Source of the DNA: JAEYFP01 sp047602645 | GTDB taxonomy: Bacteria > Bacillota > Clostridia > Lachnospirales > Lachnospiraceae | Length of the DNA: 64,000 nucleotides | Assembly (NCBI GenBank): GCA_047602645.1 | Contig: JASGGU010000006.1 | Location: 29,289-93,288, forward strand | Direction of reading: 5' to 3' | In this document: one piece after another, positions 42,701-51,880 of the stretch | Position numbering within the stretch: the stretch's first letter is position 1 | Layout: the number at the start of each line of letters is the position of its first letter | Position numbers and translations under genes: made by a program | The notes under the pieces: generated by a model | What the model was told of the DNA's origin: nothing | The model's database searches: none | Seen by the model: the letters and a program-made list of their open reading frames with translations, nothing else

Positions 42701-43976
42701 TCAGAGAAAACAAATCCTGATAGAAACCGGGATAAGAGATATTCACGCACTCGCTTCCGATAATTTCGGTTTTCCCTTCGGCGCTGAGACCGGCGACGGC
42801 AAATGACATCGCAACACGGTGGTCGAGTCTGGAGCCAATGATGGCACCGTGAAGAGGCCTTCCTCCCTCAATAATCATGCCGTCCTCCGTGGCAGTGATG
42901 GAGGCCCCCATTTTTGTGAGATTTTCAACCATCACATCGATACGATTGGATTCCTTTACCTTTAATTCCTGCGCATCCTTAATAATTGTTTTTCCTGTGG
43001 CAAAGCAAGCGAGAACAGCAAGAATCGGAATTTCATCAATCAATGTGGGAATCAGTTCGCCTTCGATTGTGATTCCGTGCAGGGTACTCGATTTTACAAT
43101 AATATCTGCGCGCGGCTCTGTACTTTCCTGTTTACCGCAAAGAGTAATCCGCCCTCCCATCTGTCTGACGGCTTCGAGAATACCGCTGCGCGTTGGATTG
43201 ATGCCGACATTTTTAATGAGGATTTCAGAATTTGGCACAATAAGTCCGGCCGTGATAAAATAAGCGGCGGAGGAAATATCTCCCGGCACATCCACGAGCC
43301 GGCCTTTCAGACGCGGGCCCGGCAGCACAGTGGCGGTTGTGCCTTCTGTGTGTACTGTTCCGCCGAAGTACCGGATCATTTGCTCGGAATGGTTTCTGGA
43401 TAAATAAGGCTCATGCACACTTGTTTCGCCGTCTGCATAAAGGCCGGCAAACAACAATGCTGATTTTACCTGAGCGGAAGCAACAGGGCTCTCATAATGG
43501 ATGCCCTTCAGCGGCCTGCCCTCGATTAAAAGCGGTGCACAGTCATTGCCTGCCTTGCTTCGAATCGATGCGCCCATCATGGAAAGCGGTGCCATAATCC
43601 GTTTCATCGGTCTGCGGTTAATCGAATCATCCCCGCTTAATTCAGAGGAAAATGGCTGTGCGGCTAAAATTCCGGATAACAGCCTCGCCGTCGTGCCGCT
43701 GTTGCCTACGTCGAGCACTGTCTGCGGCGCTGTCAGGCCGGACAGCCCTTTTCCGTAAACAAGAATGGTTTCCGCATTCTTTTCTTCAATCGTGATGCCA
43801 AGATGCCTAAAGCATTGAATCGTAGAAAGACAATCCGCTCCGTTTAGAAAGTGTCTGATCTCCGTCATTCCTTCCGCTAATGTACCGAGCATGACTGCGC
43901 GGTGGGAAATCGATTTGTCTCCGGGAATGAGCAGCTCCCCTTTCAGGGAATCAGCTTTTTCAAATATCATAGACAT
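42693..43976 (-). CDS. aroA: 3-phosphoshikimate 1-carboxyvinyltransferase (EPSP synthase)
   Basis: Makes EPSP from shikimate 3-phosphate and PEP in the aromatic pathway. The 427-residue protein opens with KGELLIPGDKSISHRAVM (PEP-binding Lys and the substrate-binding SISHR), and contains GNSGTTARLLSG and the DEIPILAVLACFATG, KESNRIDVM and DHRVAMSFAVAG blocks. The GNSGTT motif differs from the GNAGT(A/T) of common forms, in line with other Clostridia and Bacilli. It is the last gene of aroF-tyrA-aroA, six bases after tyrA. Confidence 0.95.
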   Translation of the reverse strand: MSMIFEKADSLKGELLIPGDKSISHRAVMLGTLAEGMTEIRHFLNGADCLSTIQCFRHLGITIEEKNAETILVYGKGLSGLTAPQTVLDVGNSGTTARLLSGILAAQPFSSELSGDDSINRRPMKRIMAPLSMMGASIRSKAGNDCAPLLIEGRPLKGIHYESPVASAQVKSALLFAGLYADGETSVHEPYLSRNHSEQMIRYFGGTVHTEGTTATVLPGPRLKGRLVDVPGDISSAAYFITAGLIVPNSEILIKNVGINPTRSGILEAVRQMGGRITLCGKQESTEPRADIIVKSSTLHGITIEGELIPTLIDEIPILAVLACFATGKTIIKDAQELKVKESNRIDVMVENLTKMGASITATEDGMIIEGGRPLHGAIIGSRLDHRVAMSFAVAGLSAEGKTEIIGSECVNISYPGFYQDLFSLIK

Positions 43977-43982
43977 AGTTGG

Positions 43983-45083
43983 TTAATTCCTTTCTATTAC
44001 AAAATATCCGTTTTCTTTAAGCGTATGTAGCGCTTTTACAGAAGATGCGCCATTATAAAATTCTATACGAAGGACACCTTCCTCAAATTCCCGGTTGTGC
44101 AGGATGCCGATATTCTTAATACTGATCCCGGTATCGGCAAGTAAAACAGCAATTTTTGCAATTCCGCCTGTTTCGTCTGCAATATCACAATACAATGCAT
44201 AGATCTTCCGGATCGATCCAAGTGTGTTGTCCGACATGGAATCCCGGTAGTCTTTAGCCTCCTGAAAAAAGCTGCCAATCTGAGTGCGTTCTTTTGAATT
44301 AAGCCGTTTTTGCACCTGCTTTAATTCCTCGATATAGTCTGATAACATCATACTGATCTTTTTCTGATTCGTCAAACAGATATCTTCCCACATGCGTACA
44401 TTGGAGGACGCGATTCGCGTCATGTCCTTAAAGCCGCCGGCCGCAAGTGTTCTCATGTAATGCTCCGGACCGTCATGCTTGATCAAAAAATGTACGAGGG
44501 AGGCGGCAATGACGTGAGGCAAATGACTGATGACAGCCGTTACCGTATCATGCATGTCCACAGACAGAACAATGGGCAGTGCGCCAAGGGAAGAAATAAA
44601 CGCCTCAAATTCCCGGACAAGCTCTTCGGGTACATGTTCTGCCGGTGTCAGGATATAGTAGGCATTTTCAAGCAGGCGTTCCGTGGAATTAACATAGTCA
44701 GACTTTTCGGAGCCGGTCATTGGATGCCCTCCGATAAAAAAACCGGAAAATCCAAGAGAATACAGTGTTTGATGGATTCCGTCCTTTACGCTGCCGACAT
44801 CGGTCAAAATACAGGAAGGGGAAAGGTAAGGGAGCAGCAGCTTTATATTCTCGTTGTTATATAATACCGGTGCACATAAAAATATATAATCGCACGCCGC
44901 AAAGGAGTCGTTGATCGCGGGACAAATTGCGGAAATGGTGCCTTCTTTTTCGGCAAGCAGAAGAGAGCCGGGATCGATATCATAAGCAAGGATCACGGAA
45001 GCCGGATGAAATTTTCTGATTGACTTTGCAATCGAGCCGCCAATCAACCCAAGACCGATAAATCCTATACACAGCTGTTTCAT
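43983..45083 (-). CDS. tyrA: Prephenate dehydrogenase with C-terminal ACT domain
   Basis: Oxidises prephenate to 4-hydroxyphenylpyruvate for tyrosine synthesis. The 366-residue protein begins with an NAD-binding Rossmann motif GLGLIGGSIAK, has the GGHPMTGSEKSDY substrate loop and ends with an ACT domain (about 293-366, KIAVLLADTGISIKNIGIL) that is likely the tyrosine feedback site. AGGAG lies eight bases before the ATG on the minus strand. It sits between aroF and aroA. Confidence 0.94.
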   Translation of the reverse strand: MKQLCIGFIGLGLIGGSIAKSIRKFHPASVILAYDIDPGSLLLAEKEGTISAICPAINDSFAACDYIFLCAPVLYNNENIKLLLPYLSPSCILTDVGSVKDGIHQTLYSLGFSGFFIGGHPMTGSEKSDYVNSTERLLENAYYILTPAEHVPEELVREFEAFISSLGALPIVLSVDMHDTVTAVISHLPHVIAASLVHFLIKHDGPEHYMRTLAAGGFKDMTRIASSNVRMWEDICLTNQKKISMMLSDYIEELKQVQKRLNSKERTQIGSFFQEAKDYRDSMSDNTLGSIRKIYALYCDIADETGGIAKIAVLLADTGISIKNIGILHNREFEEGVLRIEFYNGASSVKALHTLKENGYFVIERN

Positions 45084-45121
45084 AAGTCATTCTCCTAAAA
45101 TAATCGAAAGTTGAAATGGGT

Positions 45122-46135
45122 TTAATAACTGCGGTTCATCAACCTGCAGAACGGCCTGATTTCCTGACACAGAGAATCAAACTGCGGGAAGGTTAATGAT
45201 TGAGGACCGTCGGAGAGCGCCTTGGAGGGATTGTTGTGCACTTCAATCATCAGTCCGTCCGCGCCCGCGGCAACCGCTGCCTTTGCAAGCGGATTCACAT
45301 AAGCTCGCACACCGGTTGCGTGAGAAGGATCTACAATGACCGGCAGATGCGTTTTTGATTTTAAAACCGGTACTGCGCTGATATCGAGTGTGTTTCTTGT
45401 CGAAGTCTCAAATGTACGGATCCCTCGTTCACAGAGCACGACGTTCGAATTTCCTTCCGCAATAATATATTCGGCGGCATTGAGCCATTCGTCAATCGTT
45501 GCGGAAAGTCCGCGCTTTAATAAAACAGGAAGACCCGTCCGCCCAACCTCCTTCAGTAAAAAGAAATTCTGCATATTTCGAGCGCCGATTTGCAGCATAT
45601 CCACATATTTCACGGCGGCGTTGACCGCATCGAGGCTGACGACTTCACAGATCGTCGCAAGTCCTGTTTCTTTTCCCGCTTCCTGCATGTATTTTAAACC
45701 TTCCTCTTCGAGGCCCTGAAAGGCATAGGGAGAGGTGCGGGGCTTGTATGCGCCGCCTCGGACGATCGTCGCACCGGCTTTTTTGACTTCCCTCGCAATG
45801 ATCATAAGCTGATCTTCATTTTCTACCGCGCATGGTCCGGCCATAATCGTCAGACTGCCAGGCCCGATCGTAGTATTGCCGACCTTAACCGAAGTGGGTT
45901 CGGGATGGAATTTTTTGTTGGAAAGCTTATAGCTTTCAGTCAGAGGAACGACTTTGTCAACGCCCTCGAATATTTCAAGGTTGTCATTCGAAAGCTGCGT
46001 CTTATCTCCGATGACACCGATGATGGTGACCTCACGCCCCTCGGAAAGATGAGTCTCCAGTCCTTTGTGGCGGATCAGGGATACAACGTCGTCTATATTG
46101 TTTTTTGTAGCGGTTGATTTCATTACAATAATCAT
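45122..46135 (-). CDS. aroF: 3-deoxy-7-phosphoheptulonate synthase (DAHP synthase)
   Basis: First enzyme of the aromatic pathway, joining PEP and erythrose 4-phosphate. The 337-residue protein is the type I-beta form: an N-terminal ferredoxin-like regulatory domain of about 70 residues (MIIVMKSTATK...) and a TIM barrel with IMAGPCAVEN, GGAYKPRTSPYAFQG, LLKRGLSATIDEW and VDPSHATG. The N-terminal domain is usually the feedback site for tyrosine or phenylalanine. It leads the minus-strand operon from a consensus promoter. Confidence 0.95.
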   Translation of the reverse strand: MIIVMKSTATKNNIDDVVSLIRHKGLETHLSEGREVTIIGVIGDKTQLSNDNLEIFEGVDKVVPLTESYKLSNKKFHPEPTSVKVGNTTIGPGSLTIMAGPCAVENEDQLMIIAREVKKAGATIVRGGAYKPRTSPYAFQGLEEEGLKYMQEAGKETGLATICEVVSLDAVNAAVKYVDMLQIGARNMQNFFLLKEVGRTGLPVLLKRGLSATIDEWLNAAEYIIAEGNSNVVLCERGIRTFETSTRNTLDISAVPVLKSKTHLPVIVDPSHATGVRAYVNPLAKAAVAAGADGLMIEVHNNPSKALSDGPQSLTFPQFDSLCQEIRPFCRLMNRSY

Positions 46136-46176
46136 AATTATCCGGTCCTTTCCTTATTAAATTAATCACTTTTCTT

Positions 46177-46205
46177 ATTCTATAGCTTGTATCCTCAAAT
46201 GTCAA
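46177..46205 (-). promoter_or_regulatory. Sigma-A promoter of aroF-tyrA-aroA
   Basis: On the minus strand TTGACA (46205-46200) and TAGAAT (46182-46177) with 17-base spacing, about 40 bases before the aroF start. Confidence 0.87.
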
Positions 46206-46322
46206 TACTGCGGCACTTTAAAGCGCAACGCTTTTAAGCGATAAATTTTCTAAAAATTATAAAATATTACTACAATTATAAAAAAATATATGAAAACCAG
46301 TTGTTAAAATTGCATAATACTA

Positions 46323-46351
46323 TTGCAAAACATGTTCAAATTTATTACAAT
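46323..46351 (+). promoter_or_regulatory. Sigma-A promoter candidate of the EF-G-like gene
   Basis: TTGCAA (46323-46328) and TACAAT (46346-46351) with 17-base spacing. The 300-base gap from aroF to the EF-G-like gene is very AT-rich and otherwise shows only the divergent aroF promoter. Confidence 0.6.
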
Positions 46352-46436
46352 ATTCACATGGCGTATGTGAATTGGCAGAAGGAAATTGCTATTATTCACA
46401 AACTCAAAACAACAACTTGATATGGAGGAACCCAAT

Positions 46437-48533
46437 ATGAATGTTTACACAAGTGACAAGATTCGAAATGTGGTGCTGTTAGGACATGGAGGCTGCGGTA
46501 AGACAACGCTTGTTGAGGCAATGGCACACTTATCAGGCATTACGTCCCGTATGGGAAGAACCAGTGACGGAAATACAATCAGCGATTACGATAAAGAAGA
46601 ACAGAAACGCCAATTTTCAATCGGTACCAGCGTTGTGCCGATTGAATGGGATTCACATAAAATAAACCTGTTGGATTCGCCGGGATATTTTGATTTTGTA
46701 GGAGAAGTGGAGGAAGCGGTCAGCGCGGCTGCGGGAGCGGTCATTGTGGTATCCGGTAAGGCGGGAATCGAGGTCGGTACGGAAAAGGCATGGGAATTCT
46801 GTGAAAAATATAAGCTCCCGAGGATCATTTTCGTGACGGATATGGATGTGGATAATGCAAGCTTCCGTCAAGTGGTAGAGGATTTGACGGAACGGTACGG
46901 AAAATCGATTGCACCGTTTCATCTTCCGATCCGTGAAAATGAGAAATTCGTCGGTTACGTCAATGTGGTCAGTGAGACGGGCAACCGCTGGACCAGCGGC
47001 GGCAAAGTTGAATCGTGTCCAATTCCGGATTATTCTCAAGCCAATTTGAAAATCTGCCGTGATGCTCTGATGGAAGCTGTTGCGGAAACGAGCGAAGATT
47101 TCATGGAACGTTACTTCAGCGGAGATTCTTTTTCGGATGCGGAAATCAGATCGGCTCTGCGCGCCAATATTATCGACGGCAGCATCGTACCCGTGACGAT
47201 GGGGTCCAGTATTCTCTGTCAGGGAATGTACACGCTGATGGATGATCTTATTAAGTATTTTCCAAGCCCGGACATGAGAAAGCTGGCCGGCATCAATGTC
47301 AAAACAAATGCGATCTTTGAAGCGGATTATGATTTCTCAAAGCCGAAGTCCGCGGTGATCTGGAAGACGATCATTGATCCGTTCATCGGCAAATATTCAC
47401 TCGTTAAGGTTTGCTCCGGCGTCATCAAATCCGACGATACCCTATATAACTATGATAAAGATATTGAAGAGCGTGTATCTAAGCTGTATGTGCTGCAGGG
47501 AAATAAGCCGATCGAGGTGCAGGAGCTGCATGCCGGTGATCTTGGCGCAATCCCTAAGCTGACGGGAGCGAGGACGGGGGATACACTTTCCACGAAGGCT
47601 AATACAATTCAATACGCAAAAACCGAAATCAGCAAGCCATACACGTACATGCGCTATAAGGCAAAGAATAAAGGGGATATCGATAAGATTTCCGGCGCTC
47701 TGCAGAAGATGATGAATGAAGATCTGACACTGAAAAATGTCAATGATGCGGAAAATAGGCAGACGCTTCTTTATGGCATGGGTGACCAGCATCTTGAAAT
47801 CATTGTGAGCAAACTTCTTAATGTATATAAAGTAGAAATTGAGCTTTCGCAGCCGAAGGTGGCATACCGCGAAACAATTAAAAAAACATCTGATGTAGAA
47901 TCCAAATATAAAAAGCAGTCAGGCGGACACGGACAGTACGGACATGTGAAGATGAAATTTGAACCGTTGAATGATTTAAGTAAGGCATATGAATTTGAGC
48001 AGAAGGTTGTAGGCGGCGCCGTTCCTAAAAACTTCTTTCCCGCAGTGGAAAAGGGTATGGCAGATTCCGTATTAAAGGGACCGCTGGCGGCTTATCCGGT
48101 CGTCGGTGTTAAGGCAATTTTGTACGACGGTTCCTACCATCCGGTAGACTCTTCCGAACAGGCATTTAAGATGGCAACAATTCAGGCGTTTAAGAAGGGC
48201 TTCATGGAAGCTGGGCCGATCCTGCTTGAGCCAATCGCTACCATAAAGGTGACAGTGCCGGATTCCTATACGGGTGATGTCATGGGGGATCTGAATAAGC
48301 GCAGAGGCCGGGTGCTCGGCATGAATCCGACTGTGGGCGGCAAGCAGGTCGTTGAGGCGGAAATTCCGATGACGGGGTTGTTCGGCTATTGTACGGTGCT
48401 GCGTTCCATGACAGGCGGACGAGGCACATACGAATATGAATTTGACCGCTATGAGCAGGCACCATCCGATGTACAGGAGAAGGAAGTTGCGGTAAGAGCA
48501 AGCAAACTGACAGATGAAACGACAGAGGATTAA
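46437..48533 (+). CDS. Elongation factor G-like GTPase with altered G motifs
   Basis: A 698-residue protein with the EF-G domain order (GTPase, domain II, III, IV, V). The P-loop is GHGGCGKTT. Switch II reads LDSPGYFDF: Tyr84 stands where the catalytic His of DTPGH should be. The G4 motif reads VTDMD, with Thr134 in place of the Asn of NKxD. Domain IV and V blocks are present (GGHGQYGHVKMKFEP, MTGGRGTYEYEF). This matches the paralogous EF-G-like group seen beside true EF-G in many Firmicutes, whose job is unclear. GGAGGA at 46423-46428 supports ATG 46437; a GTPase with weak hydrolysis or altered nucleotide choice is an inference. Confidence 0.88.
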   Translation: MNVYTSDKIRNVVLLGHGGCGKTTLVEAMAHLSGITSRMGRTSDGNTISDYDKEEQKRQFSIGTSVVPIEWDSHKINLLDSPGYFDFVGEVEEAVSAAAGAVIVVSGKAGIEVGTEKAWEFCEKYKLPRIIFVTDMDVDNASFRQVVEDLTERYGKSIAPFHLPIRENEKFVGYVNVVSETGNRWTSGGKVESCPIPDYSQANLKICRDALMEAVAETSEDFMERYFSGDSFSDAEIRSALRANIIDGSIVPVTMGSSILCQGMYTLMDDLIKYFPSPDMRKLAGINVKTNAIFEADYDFSKPKSAVIWKTIIDPFIGKYSLVKVCSGVIKSDDTLYNYDKDIEERVSKLYVLQGNKPIEVQELHAGDLGAIPKLTGARTGDTLSTKANTIQYAKTEISKPYTYMRYKAKNKGDIDKISGALQKMMNEDLTLKNVNDAENRQTLLYGMGDQHLEIIVSKLLNVYKVEIELSQPKVAYRETIKKTSDVESKYKKQSGGHGQYGHVKMKFEPLNDLSKAYEFEQKVVGGAVPKNFFPAVEKGMADSVLKGPLAAYPVVGVKAILYDGSYHPVDSSEQAFKMATIQAFKKGFMEAGPILLEPIATIKVTVPDSYTGDVMGDLNKRRGRVLGMNPTVGGKQVVEAEIPMTGLFGYCTVLRSMTGGRGTYEYEFDRYEQAPSDVQEKEVAVRASKLTDETTED

Positions 48534-48552
48534 TATAAAAAGTAAGCAGTTG

Positions 48553-48586
48553 AAAGACCCGGAATTAAGATGTGCCGGGTCTTTTT
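48553..48586 (+). terminator. Terminator of the EF-G-like gene
   Basis: AAAGACCCGG (48553-48562) pairs perfectly with CCGGGTCTTT (48575-48584), followed by T residues. Confidence 0.9.
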
Positions 48587-48689
48587 ACTTTGGAAGAAAG
48601 AACTTTTTACGCTGCACTGGCAAAGTATTTATTTCTTATGAACGAAAAGTACTCCGTACAATTTCCTGCAAAATAAAAAGAAATAATAA

Positions 48690-48718
48690 TTGACAAAATA
48701 AGAATTTGGAAATATCAT
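48690..48718 (+). promoter_or_regulatory. Sigma-A promoter of the DeoR operon
   Basis: Consensus TTGACA (48690-48695) and TATCAT (48713-48718) with 17-base spacing. Confidence 0.82.
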
Positions 48719-48743
48719 AAACGTATAAACGAAATTAAAATAA

Positions 48744-48757
48744 CTTTCGAACGAAAG
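48744..48757 (+). promoter_or_regulatory. DeoR-type operator candidate
   Basis: A perfect dyad CTTTCGAACGAAAG just after the promoter. The half-site AACGAAA recurs at 48641-48647, 48728-48734 and 48750-48756. Repeats of such half-sites around a promoter are typical of autoregulated DeoR-family repressors. Confidence 0.6.
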
Positions 48758-48779
48758 AATGAAATAAAGGAGAGGGGAC

Positions 48780-49532
48780 ATGAAGACGATCGAAAATCGG
48801 CATTCGAAGATATTGGAGGATTTGAGCCGGGCGGGCCGTATGGAAGTCACCGCATTGGCGCTTAACTATCAAGTATCGGTCGTTACGATGCGTAAGGATC
48901 TGGCCGAATTGGAGGAAAGAGGGCTTTTACGACGGGAACAGGGCTTTGCTATCTTGGAAGAGAATGATATGAAGCGCCGGTTGGCTGCCAATCATGCCAC
49001 GAAATGCCGACTGGCAAAAATGTCCGCCCGGCTTGTGAATGATGGGGAAATTGTTATGATTGAGTCGGGCTCCTGCTGTATTCTTTTGGCGGAGGAAATC
49101 TGCAAGACGAAAAAGGATGTGACGATTGTAACAAATTCTGTTTTTATGACGGATTATATCGGCAGGATGCAGAGTGTACGGCTTGTACTTTTAGGCGGAG
49201 ACTATCAGAGAGATTCTCAGGCGGTAGTCGGACCTGTTACAAAGGCAAGCGCGCAATTATTTCATGTGAGCAGGCTATTTGCAGGGACGGACGGTTATTT
49301 GTCGGGAGTCGGATTTACCGGAGATAACCATCTCAGGGTCGAGACGATTCGCAATATGGCTGAAAATGCAGAAGAAACCATAATCCTGACCGAGTCTTTA
49401 AAATTTTTGCACAGAGGTGTTGTTCCTCTGTTTCGAGCAGGAGAAGTGAGTTGCGTAGTAACGGACAGCAGCGTGGACCAATCTGTTCAGGACGAACTGA
49501 AAAAAGAAGGAATCAAATTAATGCTTATTTAA
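48780..49532 (+). CDS. DeoR-family transcriptional regulator
   Basis: A 250-residue repressor-type protein with an N-terminal winged helix (about 5-57; RQ..I-type start and VSVVTMRKDLAELEERGLLRREQG as recognition helix and wing) and a C-terminal sugar-phosphate sensing domain of the DeoR/GlpR kind (VTNSVFMTDYIGR, LLGGDYQRDSQAVVGP, FAGTDGYL). It is the first gene ahead of a transaldolase-like gene and a sugar kinase and likely senses a phosphorylated intermediate of that pathway. Operator-like repeats upstream suggest autoregulation. Confidence 0.93.
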   Translation: MKTIENRHSKILEDLSRAGRMEVTALALNYQVSVVTMRKDLAELEERGLLRREQGFAILEENDMKRRLAANHATKCRLAKMSARLVNDGEIVMIESGSCCILLAEEICKTKKDVTIVTNSVFMTDYIGRMQSVRLVLLGGDYQRDSQAVVGPVTKASAQLFHVSRLFAGTDGYLSGVGFTGDNHLRVETIRNMAENAEETIILTESLKFLHRGVVPLFRAGEVSCVVTDSSVDQSVQDELKKEGIKLMLI

Positions 49533-49548
49533 TGCAAAGGAGAGAATC

Positions 49549-50220
49549 ATGGAAATTTTATTAGATACGGCTAATTTAGAACTGATCCAAAAATACAATG
49601 AAATTTATGAAATTGCAGGAGTATCTTCCAATCCGACGATCTTGTCAAAGGAAAAAGCGGACTTCTTCCCGCTCTTAATAAAAATCAGGGATACCATCGG
49701 GAATAAACAGCTTCATGTGCAGGTTACCGGGAATACCTGCGAGCAGATGCTAAAGGAAGCGCAGAGGATTGTTTCCGTGCTCGGAAGGGATACTTATATC
49801 AAGGTACCTGCGAATGAAGAAGGGATCAAGACAATGAAGACACTGAAAGAAAAAGCATTCAGGGTGACAGCAACTGCTGTTTATATGCCTCAGCAGGCGA
49901 TGGTGTCGGCTTCTGTCGGCGCAGATTATGTGGCACCGTATTATAACCGGATCTGTAACTTGAGCATCGACGGTAAAATGGTTATCCGGGAAATTTCCGA
50001 ACTATTTAATAAACATGAGCAAAAGACAAAAATATTAGCCGCAAGCTTTAAAAATACACAGCAGATCATGGAAGCGTTAAATGCAGGTGCCCAGGCTGTA
50101 ACTGCATCTCCTGAACTGTATACCCAAATGGTAAGCAGTCCGATGATTGATGCGGCAATCGCAGGCTTTGCTTCAGACTGGAAGAACGTATACGGCGATA
50201 TGCAAATAGATCAATTATAA
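49549..50220 (+). CDS. Fructose-6-phosphate aldolase / transaldolase-like protein
   Basis: A 223-residue TIM-barrel protein of the small transaldolase/FSA group. The first strand ILLDTANLELI, the SSNPTILSKE loop and the Schiff-base Lys in YIKVPANEEGIKTM are typical. The ARTASV-type loop reads TATAVYMPQQAM and the late AASFKNTQQIMEAL helix agrees. Members either carry transaldolase activity or cleave fructose 6-phosphate to dihydroxyacetone and glyceraldehyde 3-phosphate; the distinction cannot be made by eye. It is in an operon with a DeoR regulator and an FGGY kinase, with spacings of 16 and 18 bases. Confidence 0.9.
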   Translation: MEILLDTANLELIQKYNEIYEIAGVSSNPTILSKEKADFFPLLIKIRDTIGNKQLHVQVTGNTCEQMLKEAQRIVSVLGRDTYIKVPANEEGIKTMKTLKEKAFRVTATAVYMPQQAMVSASVGADYVAPYYNRICNLSIDGKMVIREISELFNKHEQKTKILAASFKNTQQIMEALNAGAQAVTASPELYTQMVSSPMIDAAIAGFASDWKNVYGDMQIDQL

Positions 50221-50238
50221 ACGGACAGGAGAATCAAG

Positions 50239-51717
50239 ATGGCACAATATCTTATTGCTCATGATCTGGGCACATCAGGGAATAAGGCAACGCTTTTCAC
50301 CGTGGACGGAAAATTTTTAACAAGCTGCGTAATACCTTATGACGTACATTATTTTGGACAAAATTATGCCGAGCAGGATCCCGATAACTGGTGGAACGCG
50401 GTATGCCTTGCGACAAAACGGGTGCTTGAAGGAATTTCACCGTCGGCAGTTTCGGCGGTTTCCTTTTCGGCACAGATGCAATGCTGTTTAATGGCAGATA
50501 AGGACGGAAACCCGCTTCGCCCCGCAATTATCTGGGCGGATCAGCGAGCGGTAAAAGAGGCAGACAGACTTGAAAAGGAAGTCGGCTTTGATAGAGTTTA
50601 TGAAATAACGGGGCATCGGCTGAGTCCCGGCTATACGATTGAAAAGGTAATGTGGATCAAAGAAAATGAGCCGGAGGTGTATGCGAAAACAGAAAAAGTT
50701 CTCCAGGCGAAGGATTATATTCTTTTTCGTCTGACCGGAATATTTGCGACGGATTATTCGGATGCATCAGGAACAAATGCATTTGACCTGGAGGCGCTGG
50801 ACTGGTCGGAGGAAATTTTACAGGCGGCAGGTATTTCCGCAAAAAAGCTTCCGCAGCTGCATGCTTCTACTGATGTCATTGGCACTGTAACAAAGGAGGC
50901 AGCCGCCGCGACCGGACTGTGTGAGGGGACGCCGGTCGTTTGCGGTGGAGGAGACGGGCCGTGTGCCGCATTGGGCGCAGGCTGTATTCATGAGAATCAA
51001 TTATTTACAACGTTCGGAACATCGGCATGGATTGGCGGTACGACGAAAAAAAAGTTTCTCGATGAAGAAAAAGTGTTTTTTTGCTTTGCACATGTGATTC
51101 CGGGCTGTTATATGCCATGTGGGGCGATGCAGGCAGCCGGCAGTTCTTATTCTTATATCAGAACGGTGCTCGGAGCGGACAAATCTTATGAGGAATTAAA
51201 TCGGATGATTGAACAGTCTCCGGCAGGCGCGAAGGAGCTTGTTTTCCTGCCGTATCTGCTTGGTGAAAGAAGTCCGCGCTGGAATTCCAAAACGAGCGGC
51301 GCATTTTTGGGAATCAGAATGCATCACAGAGAACAAGATTATATCCGCGCGGTGCTTGAGGGTGTCGGCTATAATCTGGAGCTGATTTTACAGGCATATC
51401 GGAGATATCTTACTGTCGATTCAATGATTTTGACCGGCGGTGCCGCGAAAGGGGATGTGGTATGCCAAATATTGTCGGATATTTTTTCTGTGAGACTGCA
51501 TACTCCGGACCATGTGGAGGAGGCTACCTCAATAGCGGCTGCGATGATAGCAGGTGTCGGTGCGGGAGTCTATGACAGCTTCGATGAAATTGAACGGTTT
51601 TTAAAGCTGCAAAAGGAATATATCCCAAATAACAAGAATGAAAAAATCTATGAAAAGTTGAAAGGGATTTTTGACAGCAGCTATTTTGCACTTCAACCGG
51701 TATTTGAAATGTTCTGA
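50239..51717 (+). CDS. FGGY-family carbohydrate kinase (xylulokinase-like)
   Basis: A 492-residue sugar kinase. The N-terminal DLGTSGNKATLF is the phosphate-1 motif, QHGWWEQDP-type region reads NYAEQDPDNWW, and the substrate region WADQRA and later GGGDGPCAALGAG, plus the ATP-binding ILTGGAAKGDVVCQI, match FGGY kinases, most like XylB. Candidate substrates are xylulose, or another ketose feeding the transaldolase-like partner. No transporter or isomerase gene is adjacent, so the sugar is not identified. AGGAGAA precedes the ATG. Confidence 0.9.
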   Translation: MAQYLIAHDLGTSGNKATLFTVDGKFLTSCVIPYDVHYFGQNYAEQDPDNWWNAVCLATKRVLEGISPSAVSAVSFSAQMQCCLMADKDGNPLRPAIIWADQRAVKEADRLEKEVGFDRVYEITGHRLSPGYTIEKVMWIKENEPEVYAKTEKVLQAKDYILFRLTGIFATDYSDASGTNAFDLEALDWSEEILQAAGISAKKLPQLHASTDVIGTVTKEAAAATGLCEGTPVVCGGGDGPCAALGAGCIHENQLFTTFGTSAWIGGTTKKKFLDEEKVFFCFAHVIPGCYMPCGAMQAAGSSYSYIRTVLGADKSYEELNRMIEQSPAGAKELVFLPYLLGERSPRWNSKTSGAFLGIRMHHREQDYIRAVLEGVGYNLELILQAYRRYLTVDSMILTGGAAKGDVVCQILSDIFSVRLHTPDHVEEATSIAAAMIAGVGAGVYDSFDEIERFLKLQKEYIPNNKNEKIYEKLKGIFDSSYFALQPVFEMF

Positions 51718-51754
51718 GTTTCTGTTTAAAATTCAAATCAGTCATGGAAATGCC

Positions 51755-51783
51755 TTGACAGTGAACCGGAACATAGTTAAAAT
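51755..51783 (+). promoter_or_regulatory. Sigma-A promoter of leuS
   Basis: Consensus TTGACA (51755-51760) and TAAAAT (51778-51783) with 17-base spacing, about 150 bases before leuS. Confidence 0.82.
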
Positions 51784-51788
51784 AAAAA

Positions 51789-51880
51789 CGTCGTATGGTG
51801 AATTGTATATTTCAATAAGCAACGACGGTGAAAATCACTGCCCTTTCGTCCCTAAACAGGCGGCAGGGCTGTTTTTATAC
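51789..51880 (+). promoter_or_regulatory. Structured leader with terminator-like hairpin before leuS
   Basis: CGTCGT (51789-51794) pairs with ACGACG (51822-51827), then GCCCT (51840-51844) pairs with AGGGC (51865-51869), which is followed by TGTTTTTAT. CTGCC and GGCAG offer a competing pairing in the second hairpin. No GGTGG-ACCGCG T-box core is present. This may be an attenuator; a leader peptide is not evident. Confidence 0.5.
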
